The notes under the pieces were generated by a model. It made no database searches. It had not been told where the DNA came from and worked only from the letters and a program-made list of their open reading frames with translations. A stretch of 64,000 nt of DNA from Antilocapra americana (taxonomy: Eukaryota; Chordata; Mammalia; Artiodactyla; Antilocapridae): assembly GCA_007570785.1 (NCBI GenBank), contig ML664161.1, forward strand, positions 9,644,211 to 9,708,210, in the 5' to 3' direction. How positions within the stretch are numbered: the first letter of the stretch is position 1; the number at the start of each line of letters is the position of its first letter. Positions 36,831 to 48,659 of the stretch are shown piece by piece. The translations under genes were made by a program, and so were the position numbers.

Positions 36831-38493
36831 AGGAATTTCTAATAAGATACCTGAGCTATCAGTGTCCTATTTCTTGGGTTTGTACTAAGATAAGCACATA
36901 ATGACTCTCAAACGCTTAGCTATTTATATTCCTTGGGTAATATATGGCCATGTTTAATTGTTAATTTATTTGCTATTTCCTTCAGTGTCTTTTTTCCTTA
37001 TTTATTTATTTCAAAAATCAGGCTATGTATTTACCTTACAAAGCTATTTTTTTTATTGATTCATGTGGCGATCACAAAAAGAGGCAGGCTTCACATAAAG
37101 GAAGAGTGAAAACTGGTGATGTATGTTAGAAGAGAGTCTTGTGATTTAAAAGCTTCAATATTGTAGAGTAGACTTGTCAAGAAGTATTATCAAGTAGACT
37201 TGTCAAGACAAATCACACATGAGGAAATCAAGACTTTTTTGAAACAACCAGTGAAATGGTAGTTGAACCTAAATTTTATAATTTCGGGGACAATGTCCAC
37301 CACATCCCACTGTTCTCTCCATCTGTATAGAAATTATTTCAGATTTTAAAGATGCTATGACTTTCATCATTTTCAGGATGAGATGTGATGACAGCCTGAG
37401 ATGTGATGACAGCCAGAATTTCTAAGAGAAAGAAAAATTATTGTGATATCATAGGTTTGCTGGGATGTAGTATAAATGTAAGGAAACCTTCCCAGGTGTT
37501 ACTGCAAAGATTAACTGAGACTGCATATGAAATGCCTAATTCACACCTGGTCTACCAAGTAGTAGTAGATAAGATATTCAGTAGATGCTTGTTCTTATTC
37601 CGGCGCAAGAACTATTTCTTAACGTGGTCACCTTCGCACTGCAGAGAAGTATCGTGGCTGTTCTCTGCAGCATGGTACAGTGAACACAGTCTTTGCCCTT
37701 CCGTAGAAATTGGCATGTTTTATATTCTTTTTCAAGGTTGGTAGGAAAATTTGGAGTGTTTAATGTCATCTTCAGTGAAAGCTTTTTTTATAGGTAAATA
37801 TACTTTTACGTGCACAAAATAGCAAGAGATATAAATGTACTAATGATCCATGCAGTATTTTAATATGCCCAACTTCCCAAACAGGCAAAGTGCCTACTTG
37901 CTGAAAGTCCAAACAGATATACTTAAATGGCCCTGCCATGTTTTCCCTTTGTTTCCTCCACACTTGGAAGGTCATAGAAACATGCAAGCATACATGGCCA
38001 CATATATAGAGACTGTATTTATTTTAATTCAATTGAAAGGAACAACCAGCAATTTAGAAATAGAATTAGGAAGAAACAGCAATATTTAAACTGAAGCCCG
38101 ATCTTTAAGAGTTGAGAAAAACAGTATGGATGTCATATCTTTCTGAAATGAATGGCAATGTCATCCAAACAGTTACCCATATGTTTTCACAAAGCAAGAC
38201 ACTATGAGATGCCCAGATTATGTATATTCAGGTAAGAAGATCACATCTTTTTCTTTTCCTCTTGTTATCCTCCTGAAGGCAGTATCAACACTGATACTTG
38301 GTAGACTAAATATTTTTTCATATCAAGAAACTGGGTCCAGCAATGTCCCCTTTTGTTTTACTACTAGTATTGTGATTTTATGTTTACCTAAGATGATGAG
38401 AATTATTTTGTTTCACTGAATGCTATTGAATGGTTGAATTTGAAGGCCATTTTTTTTAGGCTTAGCTATCTTAGAGACAAAGCTATTTATCCC
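36831..38493. other. Intronic sequence, nothing recognised
   Basis: SPATA16 intron 3. Short direct duplications occur ('gagatgtgatgacagcc' twice near 37379-37413; 'agtagacttgtcaaga' twice near 37166-37207). The 113-aa frame at 37403-37744 has no recognisable domain. Confidence 0.45.
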
Positions 38494-40262
38494 TAAGTTT
38501 TATTGAGGCATACTTGACAAAAATTGTACGTATTTAAAGTGTAAAATGTGATAGTTTCATACATGTATACATTGTGCAATGACTGTTACAAGCAAGTGAA
38601 CAGATCTGTCGCCTCACATCTCACATAGTTAACCTTTTTTTTTTTCAGTGTGGTGAGAACGCTTAGCATCTATTCTTTTCAAATTTAAAATATACAGTAC
38701 AATATTATTAACTATAGTCACTATGCTGAAAGTTGAAACCACTTTTCCTCTCACCCTCAGGCCCAGGCAACAAATATTTTACTCTCTGGCTGTCTGAGTT
38801 AGACTTTCTTCAGATTCTGTGTAAGTGAGGTCATACAATGTTTGTCTTTCTGTATCTGGCTTATTTCACTTTAAGCATAATGTTCTCTAGGTTCATTCAT
38901 ATTGTCACAAATGGCAGGATTTCCTAATTTTTTATGGCTGAATAAAATTCTGTGTGTGTGTATGTGTACCTATTTCACATTTTCTAAGTGAACACGTAGA
39001 TCGTTTCCACATATTGGCTGTTATGAATAATGTTGTAGTGAACATGGGGTGCAGATGTCTTTTCAAGATACTGACTTCATTTCTTTGGATATATACCCAG
39101 TAGTGGGATTGCTGGATCATATTATAGTTCCTTTTTAGATCTTTTGAGGAACCTCCATACTGTTTTCCATAATGGCTATAGCAATTTACAACAATGCACA
39201 AGGGTTCCCCTTTTCTCCAACCTTGATAACACTTGTTATCTCACTTTTTGTTATAAATAATAACCATCCTAACAGGTATGAGGTGGTAGCTCACTGTTTT
39301 ACTCTGCATTTTCCTGAAGGTTAGGGATGCTCATATATCTGTTGGTCATTTGCATGTCTTCTTTGAAAAATGTCTATTTCAATATGTCTCCCATTTAAAA
39401 AACAGGTTATTTTTCTGCTATTGAGTTGTGAGTCCCTTATATATTTTGGATATTAACCCCTTATCATGGTTTATAATCCCTAATGTATGGTTTGCAAACA
39501 TTTTCTCTTATTTCATAAGTTGTCTTTTCATTTTGTTATTTCCTTTGCTGTGCAGAAGATTTTAGTTTAACAGAGCCCCACTTATTTATTTTTGCTTTTG
39601 TTGCTTGTGTTTCTGGTATCATATACAAAACATCATTGCAGAGACCAACGTTAAGAAGCTTTTTCCCTATAATTTCTTCTAGGAGTTAATAGTTTGAGTT
39701 TTTACTTTTAAGTCTACTCCATCTTGAGTTGATTTTTCTAACGGTATAATACAAGGGTATAATTTTTTTCTGTATGTGGCTTTTTTTTTAATGCCATTGA
39801 GAAAGAGACTATCCTTTTCTCATTATGTACTCCTGACATCCTTTTCTTAGACTTATTGACCATATTCATGTGGATTTATTTCTGTGGTTTTTATTCTGTT
39901 CCATTAGTCTATGTGTCTGTTTATAGTTTGAAGTCAGGAAGTGTGATGCCTTCAGTTCTTCTTTTTTTCTCAAGATTGCTTTGGCTATTGGTTCCATCTG
40001 AATTTTGATTCACGTCTGTTTCTTTGAAAAATGTCACTGAAATTTCCAAAGTGATTGCTCTAAATCTGTAGATTTCTTTGGGTAGCATGGAATTTTAACA
40101 ATATTTATTACTCTAATCCATGAATATAGGATATCTTTCTGTTTGTGTCTTCTTCCATCTTTCATCAATGTCATATAGTTTTTGGTGTATAGGTATTTTA
40201 TCTCCTTAGTTAAATTTATTCCCAAGTATTATTGGTTTTGATGCTATTGTAAATAAGACTTT
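38494..40262 (-). mobile_element. Old L1 ORF2/3' UTR, 1.8 kb, antisense
   Basis: Antisense L1 from the 3' UTR ('tattgaggcatacttgacaa') through the ORF2 C-terminus ('tttggatatatacccagtag', 'ttccattagtctatgtgtc') to about the RT region ('ctcaagattgctttggctat', 'atatagtttttggtgtat'). Heavily diverged and without long frames, so much older than the L1 at 59-63 kb. Confidence 0.88.
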
Positions 40263-41200
40263 TTTTTTTAATTTAACAAAGTAGGCCCAAACTAAGGATT
40301 GCTTCAGGGTACACAACCAGAACTGAGATCTGCAGTCATCGTTCTGAAGGCATGGGTGGTCATGTCTCCCACCAGATCCATGAGTGGGTAGGAGTGTTCC
40401 CTGACTGCAGTGGGGAGGGGCTGGAGCTGTATCACAGAAACATTTCTGGATCTCTGGGTATGCAAATGAGACTGTTTCCAGTCAGGTTCTGGGGCTGGTA
40501 GGACTGCTTATGGTTAGTGACTGGAAGGGGATGGAATCGGATCATGAGTTACTTCAGTGCCCACAGCCAAGACCAAGGTCTGTGGGCCTATTACTGAGGC
40601 ACAGGCAGGCCTGATTTCTCCTATGTCACTAGGCATATTGTGCCAGTGGTAAAAATCAAGGTCAAATGGGGCTACAGGCCAGACCACAGGGGTCAGAACT
40701 GTTTCTGAGTCTAGTTGAGACCACTGGAGGGACATCAACCCTATGTTTGGACCTGCTTTATTAAAACAGACTTCTTTGGTCTTGGGCCCTTCCTTGAGGT
40801 TTCATAGTCTCCTACCTATAAAGGCAATGTAGTCTGTGAATCACTGCCAAATAACTGTTGCCAGGGGATGAAACAAGCTGGGAACTTCCTGTTCTGCTGT
40901 ATTGCTGATGTCACTCCTGGCCAAAATCTAAACATTCAGTAATGGTAAAGAGGAATATGTTGTATTTAAGATGTCTCATTTCATGAGATCTGGAAGAACT
41001 TTTCAACATTTCTGTTACTTCTGTTATAAACCAGTTTATTCTAAAACTCATTAATATCTGTAATGCTTTAAGCTCATATCACCTCTGAGCATTTTAATTA
41101 TCCTCAAAGTTATAAATAATAATATTCCCAAAGATGTATTCTCATAGAAGTTTCCAAATTATCTACTTTACTGAGTATTTGTTAGATTCAAAAACGGTAT
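40263..41200. other. Unclassified GC-richer block
   Basis: About 40280-40940 is richer in G+C, with recurring phrases ('ctgcagtcat', 'agaccaaggtctgtgggcc'). I cannot assign it. The 5' region of an ancient L1 or an old LTR are both possible. The remainder is AT-rich intron. Confidence 0.35.
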
Positions 41201-42535
41201 TCTATTTTATTACTGAAGTATAGTTGATTTACAATGTTGTATTCACTTCTGCTGTACAGTAAAGTGACTCATTCAGTTCAGTTCAGTCACTCAGTCATGT
41301 CCGACTCTTTGTGACCCCATGAGTCTTTGCAACTCTTTGCAGCATACCATGCCTCCCGGTCCAGTACCAACTCCTGGAGCCCACCCAAACTCATATCCAT
41401 TGAGTCAGTGATGCCATCCAACCATCTCATCCTCTGTCATCTCCTTCTCCTCCTGCCCTCAATCTTTCCCAGCATCAGAAATGAGACAGTTCTTCACAGC
41501 AGGTGGTCAAAGTATAGGAGTTACAGCTTCAACATCAGTCCTTCCAATGAACACCCAGGACTGATCTCCTTTAGGATGGACTGGTTGGATTTCCTTGCAG
41601 TCCAAGGGACTCTCAAGAGTTTTCTCCAACACCACAGTTCAAAAGCATCAATTCTTCTGTGCTCAGCTTTCTTTATAGTCCAACTCTCACATCCATACAT
41701 GACTACTTGACAAACCATAGCCTTGACTAGACAGACCTTTGCTGGCAAAGTAATGTCTGTGCTTTTTAATATGCTGTCTAGGTTGGTCATAACCTTCCTT
41801 CCAAGGAGTAAGCGTCTTTTAATTTCATGGCTGCAATCACCATCTGCAGTGATTTTAGAGCCCCCCCCAAATAAAGTGACTCATACACACATATATACAT
41901 CCTTTTTATATTCTTTCCTATTATACTTTATCTCAGGATATTGAATATAGTTCTCTTGCTGTACAGTAAGACCTTGTTGTTAATCTGTTCTATATGTAAC
42001 AGTTTCATCTACTAACCCCAAACTCCCAGTCCATCCCTCTCCTTCTGTTTTGTAGATAGGTTGATTTGTGCCATACTTTATATTCCATGTGTAAGTGATG
42101 TCATATGGTATTTGACTTTCTCTTTCTGACTGACTTCACTTAGTATGATGATCTCTAGGTCCATCCATGTTGCTGCAAATGGCATTATTTCATTGTTTTT
42201 ATGGCTGAGTAGTATTCCATTGTATATGTGTACCACATCTTTATCCATTCAGCCATTCCATGTCTCAGCTATTGTGAATAGTGCTGCTATGAACATAGGA
42301 GTGAATGTGTCATTTTTCATTATAGTTTGTCTGGATTACAGGCCCAGGAGTGAAATTTCTGGATCATATGGCAATTCTATTTTCAGATTTCTGCAGAACC
42401 TCCATACTATTTTTCATAGTGACCGCACCAACTTACCTACACACCAGCAGTGTAGGAGGGTTCTTTTCCACACCCTCTCCAACATGTGTTATTAGACTTT
42501 TTAAAGCTGGCTATTCTGATAGGTGTGAGATGGTG
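41201..42535 (-). mobile_element. Old L1 3' region, antisense, split by BovB
   Basis: Antisense L1 3' UTR ('agtatagttgatttacaatg', 'tctgctgtacagtaaagtga') resumes after the BovB insertion and continues through 'tggctgagtagtattccatt' and 'ggatcatatggcaattctat' to about 42535. The 116-aa frame at 42145-42495 is a shadow. Confidence 0.87.
41260..41884 (-). mobile_element. BovB 3' fragment nested in L1, 13-bp TSD
   Basis: TAAAGTGACTCAT at 41260-41272 and 41872-41884 flanks a 599-bp antisense BovB (41273-41871). The 3' end begins 'tcagttcagttcagtcactc'. The 5' truncation falls at an 'aaataaagt' stretch, so TAAAGT is also expected in BovB at that point. Confidence 0.95.
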
Positions 42536-42539
42536 TCTC

Positions 42540-43049
42540 TTACCTATGCGTGTGGCTTCCCCCTGGCTGGATAGGAAGATGTACCCTAGGTCTAACTTAC
42601 CCAAGGCTTCCTATTTTCAGAGCTTCTAGAGAAGCCTACTAATCTGCCACATTTAAAACTCACTGGACAAGATCTGTATTTCATTGGTATGATTATCTGG
42701 TTACAATATCCGTTCCCTCTCTGGGAACTACAGATCAGAGGTTGATGCTCTGATTAACTTTAAACCTTAAGCTGAACAAATACAAATTAGGTAGTTTTAC
42801 AAAACAGATTGGCCTTAGATATTCTAACAGTTACACAAGGAGAAACTTGTGCCATTATTCATACTCAATATGAGTACTAATGTTACTCACTTTACTAAAC
42901 ATGTGAACAAGATGATTCAGGCTATGGATTCTCCCAAAGCCTCAGTCACTTCACTTTGGGAAACGTTAACTAGCTCCCCATGGTGGAAAACTATCTTAAT
43001 CATAATAATTCTAATTGTTCTGTTTTTAGTTTGCTCCCTGCATCTGTAA
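42540..43049 (+). pseudogene. env: ERV1 env remnant (SU end, TM)
   Basis: Gammaretrovirus-like env relic. Around 42720-42870 lies TM ectodomain sequence with a LALDIL motif next to a Gln-Gly-x-Thr-Cys motif. The open frame at 42849-43049 ends in a hydrophobic membrane anchor (about 20 residues rich in Ile, Leu and Val) preceded by a Trp-Trp pair. The upstream half is shifted between frames. SU is mostly absent and no full Env can be made. Confidence 0.72.
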
Positions 43050-44374
43050 CTGTGTAACTGGATTTGTTTCTTGTTGGGAGCCATTCTGGATCCACTGCAG
43101 GGTGACGAAGTCATGGCACCACTCAAGAAGAAACTGCAAAGTGGTTTCTCTCCAGGATTGAAACCTTCCCTCCTTCCTGTTTCTATACTTTTGTTGTGGC
43201 TAACTCTGTTTCATTCCTTGATGGCTGGAGTTGTAGGGGCTTCCATAAGGAGGTCATGAGAGTCCAGGGAAAAAGAAAAATGATCCCCTGCCCCAGAGAA
43301 ATATTCCCAAAGTGATTAAATCTACCGAGGCCCCTGGCTGATGGGTTCCTAACACTCAGCCAGGGAATAAGGCCATATTCATTTGGAAAACAAGCCCTAA
43401 GTCTATTGTGACCTGGCTTCATGAGGAGATTATTATTGATGACTGGAAGATTTGGGTCATGTATCAGGAAAAATTACAGAAACTAAGCCAATTGCCTTTT
43501 CTCAAAAGATTGGGACACTAGAGATATTTGTACCCCCTAGAAGCTGAGTTCAGACAAAAGGAAATATGTGACTCATATTGCAGGTGGTTTCAGGGTAGAC
43601 TGTAAAAGATTTGCCCTTGCCAGAAATAGTCTTGTGGTACGTGGGTAGATGGTAAACAGACCACCACTGACAATGGTTGTACTATGAGAAATCTTTGACC
43701 TTAGATATTGCTATAGTGCTTATTTGCTAGGGCAAGACATTGTATTTGCTGAAGTAGTAGACTGTACTAATCAAGTAGATAGAACAATATGATTTACGAT
43801 GTCATGGATCATGTTTTAAGTAAAATAAAAATAGGTTTCTGGGTAAAAAATATAACCAGAATGCAACAAAGGACCAGAAAAAAACCTTTAGTACATCTTA
43901 GAATCAGGAGATAAATCATCTGAATAGGAAAATCTTGCAAAAATCATTACAAAGGTTGCTGACCTAAAATATGTGCTATATAAGTAGAAAAAAAAGCAAT
44001 AAAACAGCAGCTGTCTCTAGACCTTCAAGAGACTCCATGTGATTCCTTCCCCTCAACTCCTGCCCCTCCTAACCCTAACCCTATTCGTCCCCTGCCAAAG
44101 CCGTTCATCCCTTTGGGCACTCCTGGACCCGCTGGAGCAATACTCTGGCAGTTTCTAACCGTCTGAAAACTTTTAAGTTATAAATGGTTGTCCAGACTCC
44201 TACAAGTGCCACAGCCTCCTCCAACTATTACTTGGGGCCCCTGGATCAGAGACCCTCTATATGAGGGTTAGGAGAATATGTTGCCTCAAAAATTTAGGGA
44301 CTGTGCCCCATCACAGCAGGAAGTAGTTATGGAATGAAAATGATGCCCCTTTCCCTTGGCAAGATAATTCTCCT
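43050..44374 (+). other. Unexplained region between env and 3' LTR of ERV1
   Basis: Simple gammaretroviruses have env almost abutting the 3' LTR. Here 1.3 kb intervenes. It starts with a 62-aa frame (43071-43259) whose part from an internal Met has lysines, then about 16 hydrophobic residues and a small-residue stretch, like a signal peptide. A proline-rich frame segment lies at about 44030-44150. I could not match any of it to gag, pol or env. Confidence 0.4.
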
Positions 44375-44390
44375 AAAAGAAAAGCGGGGA
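44375..44390 (+). other. ERV1 polypurine tract
   Basis: AAAAGAAAAGCGGGGA directly precedes the LTR start TGAGAGAG, the expected position of the plus-strand primer of a retrovirus. Confidence 0.85.
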
Positions 44391-44990
44391 TGAGAGAGTC
44401 AATTCCTAGGTAGGTTGATAAGTCCAGGGTCCCTGAGGAGGAGAAAGGGGTCTGGGGTTCTCAAGGAGGCAGAAAGGACAAACTTTTTTTCCCCCCTCTA
44501 CATTCCTTAGTCACATAAAACAGTTTTTGTCTTTAAGCCCAGGACTGACGATTACACAACAAACAACTCAGTTAAACTCTGTACTAGGCAGTATATAACA
44601 ACAATGTATCCTGCTTGAAGGCAGTTTCTCCTTCCTGAAAACCTTGTGGCTAATCCTGTTATCTTAAAATGTAAATTATGAGAGTGGGTCTAGTAAGATC
44701 TTTACAAACTTGAGACATTCTTTTGATTTATTGTGATAACTCCTGTCAATGGACATGAGTTTGAGTAAACTCCAGGAGCTGGTGATGGACAGGGAGGCCT
44801 GGCATGCTGTAGTCCATGGGGTCGCAAAGAGTCAGACATGACTGAGCAACTGAACTGAACTGAATATCTAATTTAAAAAGTATATAACTCCCTTGTTAAC
44901 ACTAGTGAGGGGGGCACTCTCCATCCCCCTTCTGATCTCTGTGTCTGAAGCTTTCTCTGTCCCTTTTCACTTTAATAAAACTCTACTATA
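44391..44990 (+). mobile_element. ERV1 3' LTR (U3-R) with nested BovB end
   Basis: Begins TGAGAGAGTCAATTCC, like 16356. Contains a 113-bp BovB insertion (44751-44863). The polyadenylation signal AATAAA is at 44973-44978. The LTR stops about 12 bp after the signal and is followed by an A-rich (AAAAC)n tail (44990-45009). U5 is absent. Confidence 0.85.
44751..44863 (+). mobile_element. BovB 3' terminus in ERV LTR
   Basis: Only the last about 113 bp of BovB: 'atggacatgagtttgagtaa', 'aaagagtcagacatgactga', ending 'actgaactgaactga'. It interrupts the LTR between 'aactcctg' and 'atatctaatt'. No clear TSD. Confidence 0.87.
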
Positions 44991-45010
44991 CAAAACAAAA
45001 CAAAACAAAA

Positions 45011-45616
45011 TAGTCTCCTCTATGCATGTATAGAGTTTATTACTATTACCACTGAAAATAATCTGCATTTGTTATTGGTGCTGGGACTGAAACAAAATAT
45101 ATATCTTACATTTTAAGATTTAGGAATGATTTTAAAAATTATTTTATTTAGATTTAAAGATAAGAAGACCAAGGCAAAGAAAAGTTAAGTTAGTTGTGAA
45201 AGTCAAAGTTATAAGGGATGAAGCAGAAATTCAAATTGACTTCTTTGTTATTTATATTTTGAGTGATGGGTTCTTTAGAGGTGTATTGTTTAATTTCCAA
45301 GTATTTGGAGGGATTTTTCTAAATATCTTACTGTTAATGATTTCTAATTTAATTTCATTTTAGAAAGAAAACAAACTCCATCAGATTTCAAATATTCAAA
45401 ATTTTACTGAGCCTTATTTTTATTTTTGGTAATAATTTCTTTTCCTGAGATCTGCTTTGTCTGATATTAACATAGCTAAGCCTGACATAAAGAGAGGTTT
45501 TTATATTTACTGTATGTCATATCATTTTTCTTACTTTTATTTTCAAACTATGTCTTTTTATAGATAGCACACATTTGAATCTTCTAATTTAATCTAGACT
45601 GACAACATCTGCTTTT
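45011..45616. other. Old L1-like sequence with MIR scrap
   Basis: An MIR-like antisense stretch lies at about 45130-45245 ('aagttaagttagttgtgaaa'). From about 45340 the text resembles antisense 5'/ORF1-region sequence of an ancient L1 ('gatctgctttgtctgatatt'). Weak. Confidence 0.45.
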
Positions 45617-46160
45617 GATCAATGTAAAGAAATAGAGGGAGACAATAGAATGTGAAAGACTAGAGATCTCTTCAAGAAAATTAGAGATACCAAGGAAACA
45701 TTTCATGCAAAGATGGGCACAATAAAGGACAGAAGTGGTATGGACCTAACAGAAGCAGAAGATATTAAGAAGAGGTGGCAAGAATACACAGAAGAACTAT
45801 ACAAAATAGATCTTCATGACCCAGATAATCACGATGGTGTGATCACTCAACTAGAGCCAGACATCCTGGAATGTGAAGTCAAGTGGGCCTTAGGAAGCAT
45901 CACTACGAATAAAGCTAGTGGAGGTGATGGAAATCCAGTTGAGCTATTTCAAATCCTGAAAGATGATGCTGTGAAAGTACTTCACTCAATACTCAGCAGT
46001 GGCCACAGGACTGGAAAAGGTCATTTTCATTCCAATCCCAAAGGAAGGCAATGCTGAAGAGTGCTCAAACTACCACACAATTGCACTCATGTCACAACTA
46101 GCAAAGTACTGCTCAAAATTCTCCAAGCCAGGCTTCAACAGTATGTGAATCGTGAACTTA
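45617..46160 (+). mobile_element. Internal BovB ORF2 fragment
   Basis: Encodes the linker and start of RT (114-aa frame at 45713-46057, ITTNKASGGDG motif, then LLKILQARLQQYVNREL in another frame). Neither the BovB 3' end nor its 5' end is present. The flanks look like one ancient L1-like sequence on both sides. Confidence 0.88.
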
Positions 46161-46670
46161 AGAAAAATATTAAGTTTACTTATTTATTTATACTTTCTGG
46201 TGCTTTCATTCCCTTTTGTAGATCCAAATTTAAATCTACTGTCATTTACTTCAGCTTATGTCTTACGATTTTTCAAAGTGAAGATCTGCTCTATTAATTT
46301 TAAACTTTTATATTAAAATGTTATCTCACTCTCATTTTGAACAATTTTTTTTATTGAAATCTGATTTGACATCATTTTTCTTTCAGCTCTTTAAGCTTCC
46401 TCTTTTATTTATTTTGGCCTCCATATTTCTGATTAAATGTTACCTGTTATTTGTATCATTGTCCCTTGTGAATAATGTGTTTTTATTCTTTATCTGCCTT
46501 TAATATTTTCTCTCCATCTTGGGTTTTCAAAACTCTGCTGTTCCTAGATATGGTGCTGTTTATATTTATTTTAGTTGGGGCTAACTTTTTTTAAACCAAA
46601 TTTGGACAATTTCCAATAACTACTTTTATGCCCTTTCCTCTCTCTTTTCTCTTTGAAACACTTACGTGTA
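46161..46670. other. Ancient L1-like intronic sequence
   Basis: AT-rich. Probably continues the old L1-like sequence interrupted by the BovB fragment; identity uncertain. No gene. Confidence 0.4.
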
Positions 46671-47098
46671 GTTCAGTTTAGTTGCTCAATTGTGTCTGAC
46701 TCTTTACGACCCCATGGCCTGAAGCATGCCAGGCTTCCCTGTCTGTCACCAACTCCCAGAGCTTTCTGAAACTCATGTCCATTGAGTCAGTGATGCCATC
46801 CAACCATCTCATCCTCTGTCGTCCTATTCTCCTCCTGCCTTCAATATTTTCCAGCATCAGAGTCTTTTCCAGTGAGTCAGTTCTTCACATCAGGTGGTCA
46901 AAGTATTGGAGTTTCAGCTTTAGCATCAATCCTTCCAATGAATATTCAGGACTGATTTCCTTTAGGATGGATTGTTGGATCTTCTTGCAGTCCAGGAGAC
47001 TCTCAAGACTCTTCTCCAACACCACAGTTCAAAATTCTTTGGCTCTCAGCTTTATAGTCCAACTCTCACATCCATACATGACTACTGGAAAAACCATG
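46671..47098 (-). mobile_element. BovB 3' fragment, antisense
   Basis: Antisense BovB 3' end from 'agttcagtttagttgctcaa' to 'gactactggaaaaaccat'. 5'-truncated, 428 bp. Confidence 0.88.
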
Positions 47099-48061
47099 TA
47101 GCTAGATGACTTGTTACTATATCTGAGGATAGGTCACTGAAGCTTTAGTTAATTTTTTAAAATACCTTTTTTACTGTGTGTTCATATTGGGTAATTGCTA
47201 TTGATTTGTCTTCATGTTCACTAAACCTTTCTTTAGTACTAAATCTTCAATCTGATGTTAAAGTCAATCTGTATATTTTTATTTTAGATATTAATAGTTC
47301 ATTAATCCATAGTAAAATCTCTATTTGTTTCTTTTCTAAAGTTTCTATTTTTGTATGTGTTGAGATTCTCAATTCTTCACTTATTATGGCCATCTTTGCC
47401 TCAAAATCCTTGAACCTATTTTTTACAACTTCTTTAAAATCTTTTTCTACCAATTCTAACATGTGGGTCATCTTGGGGTCTGATTCTATGGACTATTTAT
47501 TTTCTTAAATATGAGTCTCATTTTCCTATTTCTTTGAATGTGTGGTAATTTTTAGTTTCATGCTAAGTCTTTTGGATGAAACTTTGTAAGGAATTGATTA
47601 TGACATCATCACTGCAAACCTGTGGAATTTTTTTCTTATCGGGCAGTTAAATGGCAAATACTCTTGTTCCTGTCAGGTGTGGTTTTTCAGATAGGTCAAT
47701 TTTGCCTTTGAGCTTAATTCTAAGGTGTGGTTCTTGCTGGAGGTCATGGTTCTAACTCTTAAAGCATTATCTTTCTGGACTTTTACCTGAATGCCTGAGG
47801 TACTCAGTGAGCTCTCTTCACACCGGTTCTTCAGTATCTCCCATCACTGCAGCTCCTCTGGTATTTTCATCTATTACTTAGTCCTGCAGCAGGCAGTCTC
47901 TGCTACATGAAGTCTTACTTTTTCATATTGGTCAAGAACCTGCAGCAATTCCTCATGCAGTCTTCTACCCCCACCCGCCTCACATATCTATTTCTCCTTC
48001 AGTCACCAGCTCTGTAAATTACAGGGTTTTTTTTTTAGCAGCCTGATATGCTAATTTCTGG
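47099..48061. other. Unclassified, possibly ancient L1 5' part
   Basis: Minus-strand frame 47247-47471 (74 aa) is Lys/Glu-rich and coiled-coil-like, which could be an old L1 ORF1 relic in antisense. No host exon recognised. Confidence 0.35.
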
Positions 48062-48659
48062 TATTCTAAGAGACTTTGTTTTCTTGGGCTCCAAAGTCAC
48101 TGCAGATGGTTACTGCAGCCATGAAATTAAAAGACACTTGCTGTTTGGAAGAAAAGCTATGACCAACCTAGACAGCATACTAAAAACCAGAGACATCACT
48201 TTGTGGACAAAGGTCCATCTCGTCAAAGCTATGGTTTTTCCAGTAGTCATGTATGGATGTGAGAGTCAGACTATAAAGAAAGCTGAGCATGGAAGAATTG
48301 GTGATTTTGAACTGTGGTGTTGGAGAATACTCTTGAGAGTCTCTTGAACTGCAAGGAGATGCAACCAGTCCATCCTAAAGGAAATCAATCCTGAGTATTC
48401 ATTGGAAGGACTGATGCTGAGGCTGAAACTCCAATACTTTGGCTGACTCACTGGAAAAGACCCTGATGCTGGGAAAGATTGAAGGCAGGAGAAGGGGACA
48501 ACAGAGGATGAGATGGTTGGATGGCATCACCGACTTATGGACATGAGTTTGAGCAAGCTCCAGAAGTTGGTGACGGACAGGGAAGCCAGGTGTGCTGCAG
48601 TCCATGGGGTTGCAAAGAGTCGGACACAACTGAGCGACTGAACTGAACTAATATTCTAA
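48062..48659 (+). mobile_element. BovB 3' fragment with 8-bp TSD
   Basis: TATTCTAA at 48062-48069 and 48652-48659 flanks 582 bp of sense BovB. It runs from the C-terminal ORF2 region ('cttgggctccaaagtcactg') to the 'gactgaactgaacta' terminus. Confidence 0.88.

Noticed and set aside
36695..36901. Overlapping Ser/Pro/Leu-rich open frames
   Set aside because: Produced by a CT-rich low-complexity tract; no splice sites or conservation evidence.
42145..42495. 116-aa open frame
   Set aside because: Antisense reading of an old L1 3' region; shadow frame.
44064..44084. Interstitial telomeric repeat (ccctaa)n
   Set aside because: Only about two units inside ERV-associated sequence; too short to be meaningful.
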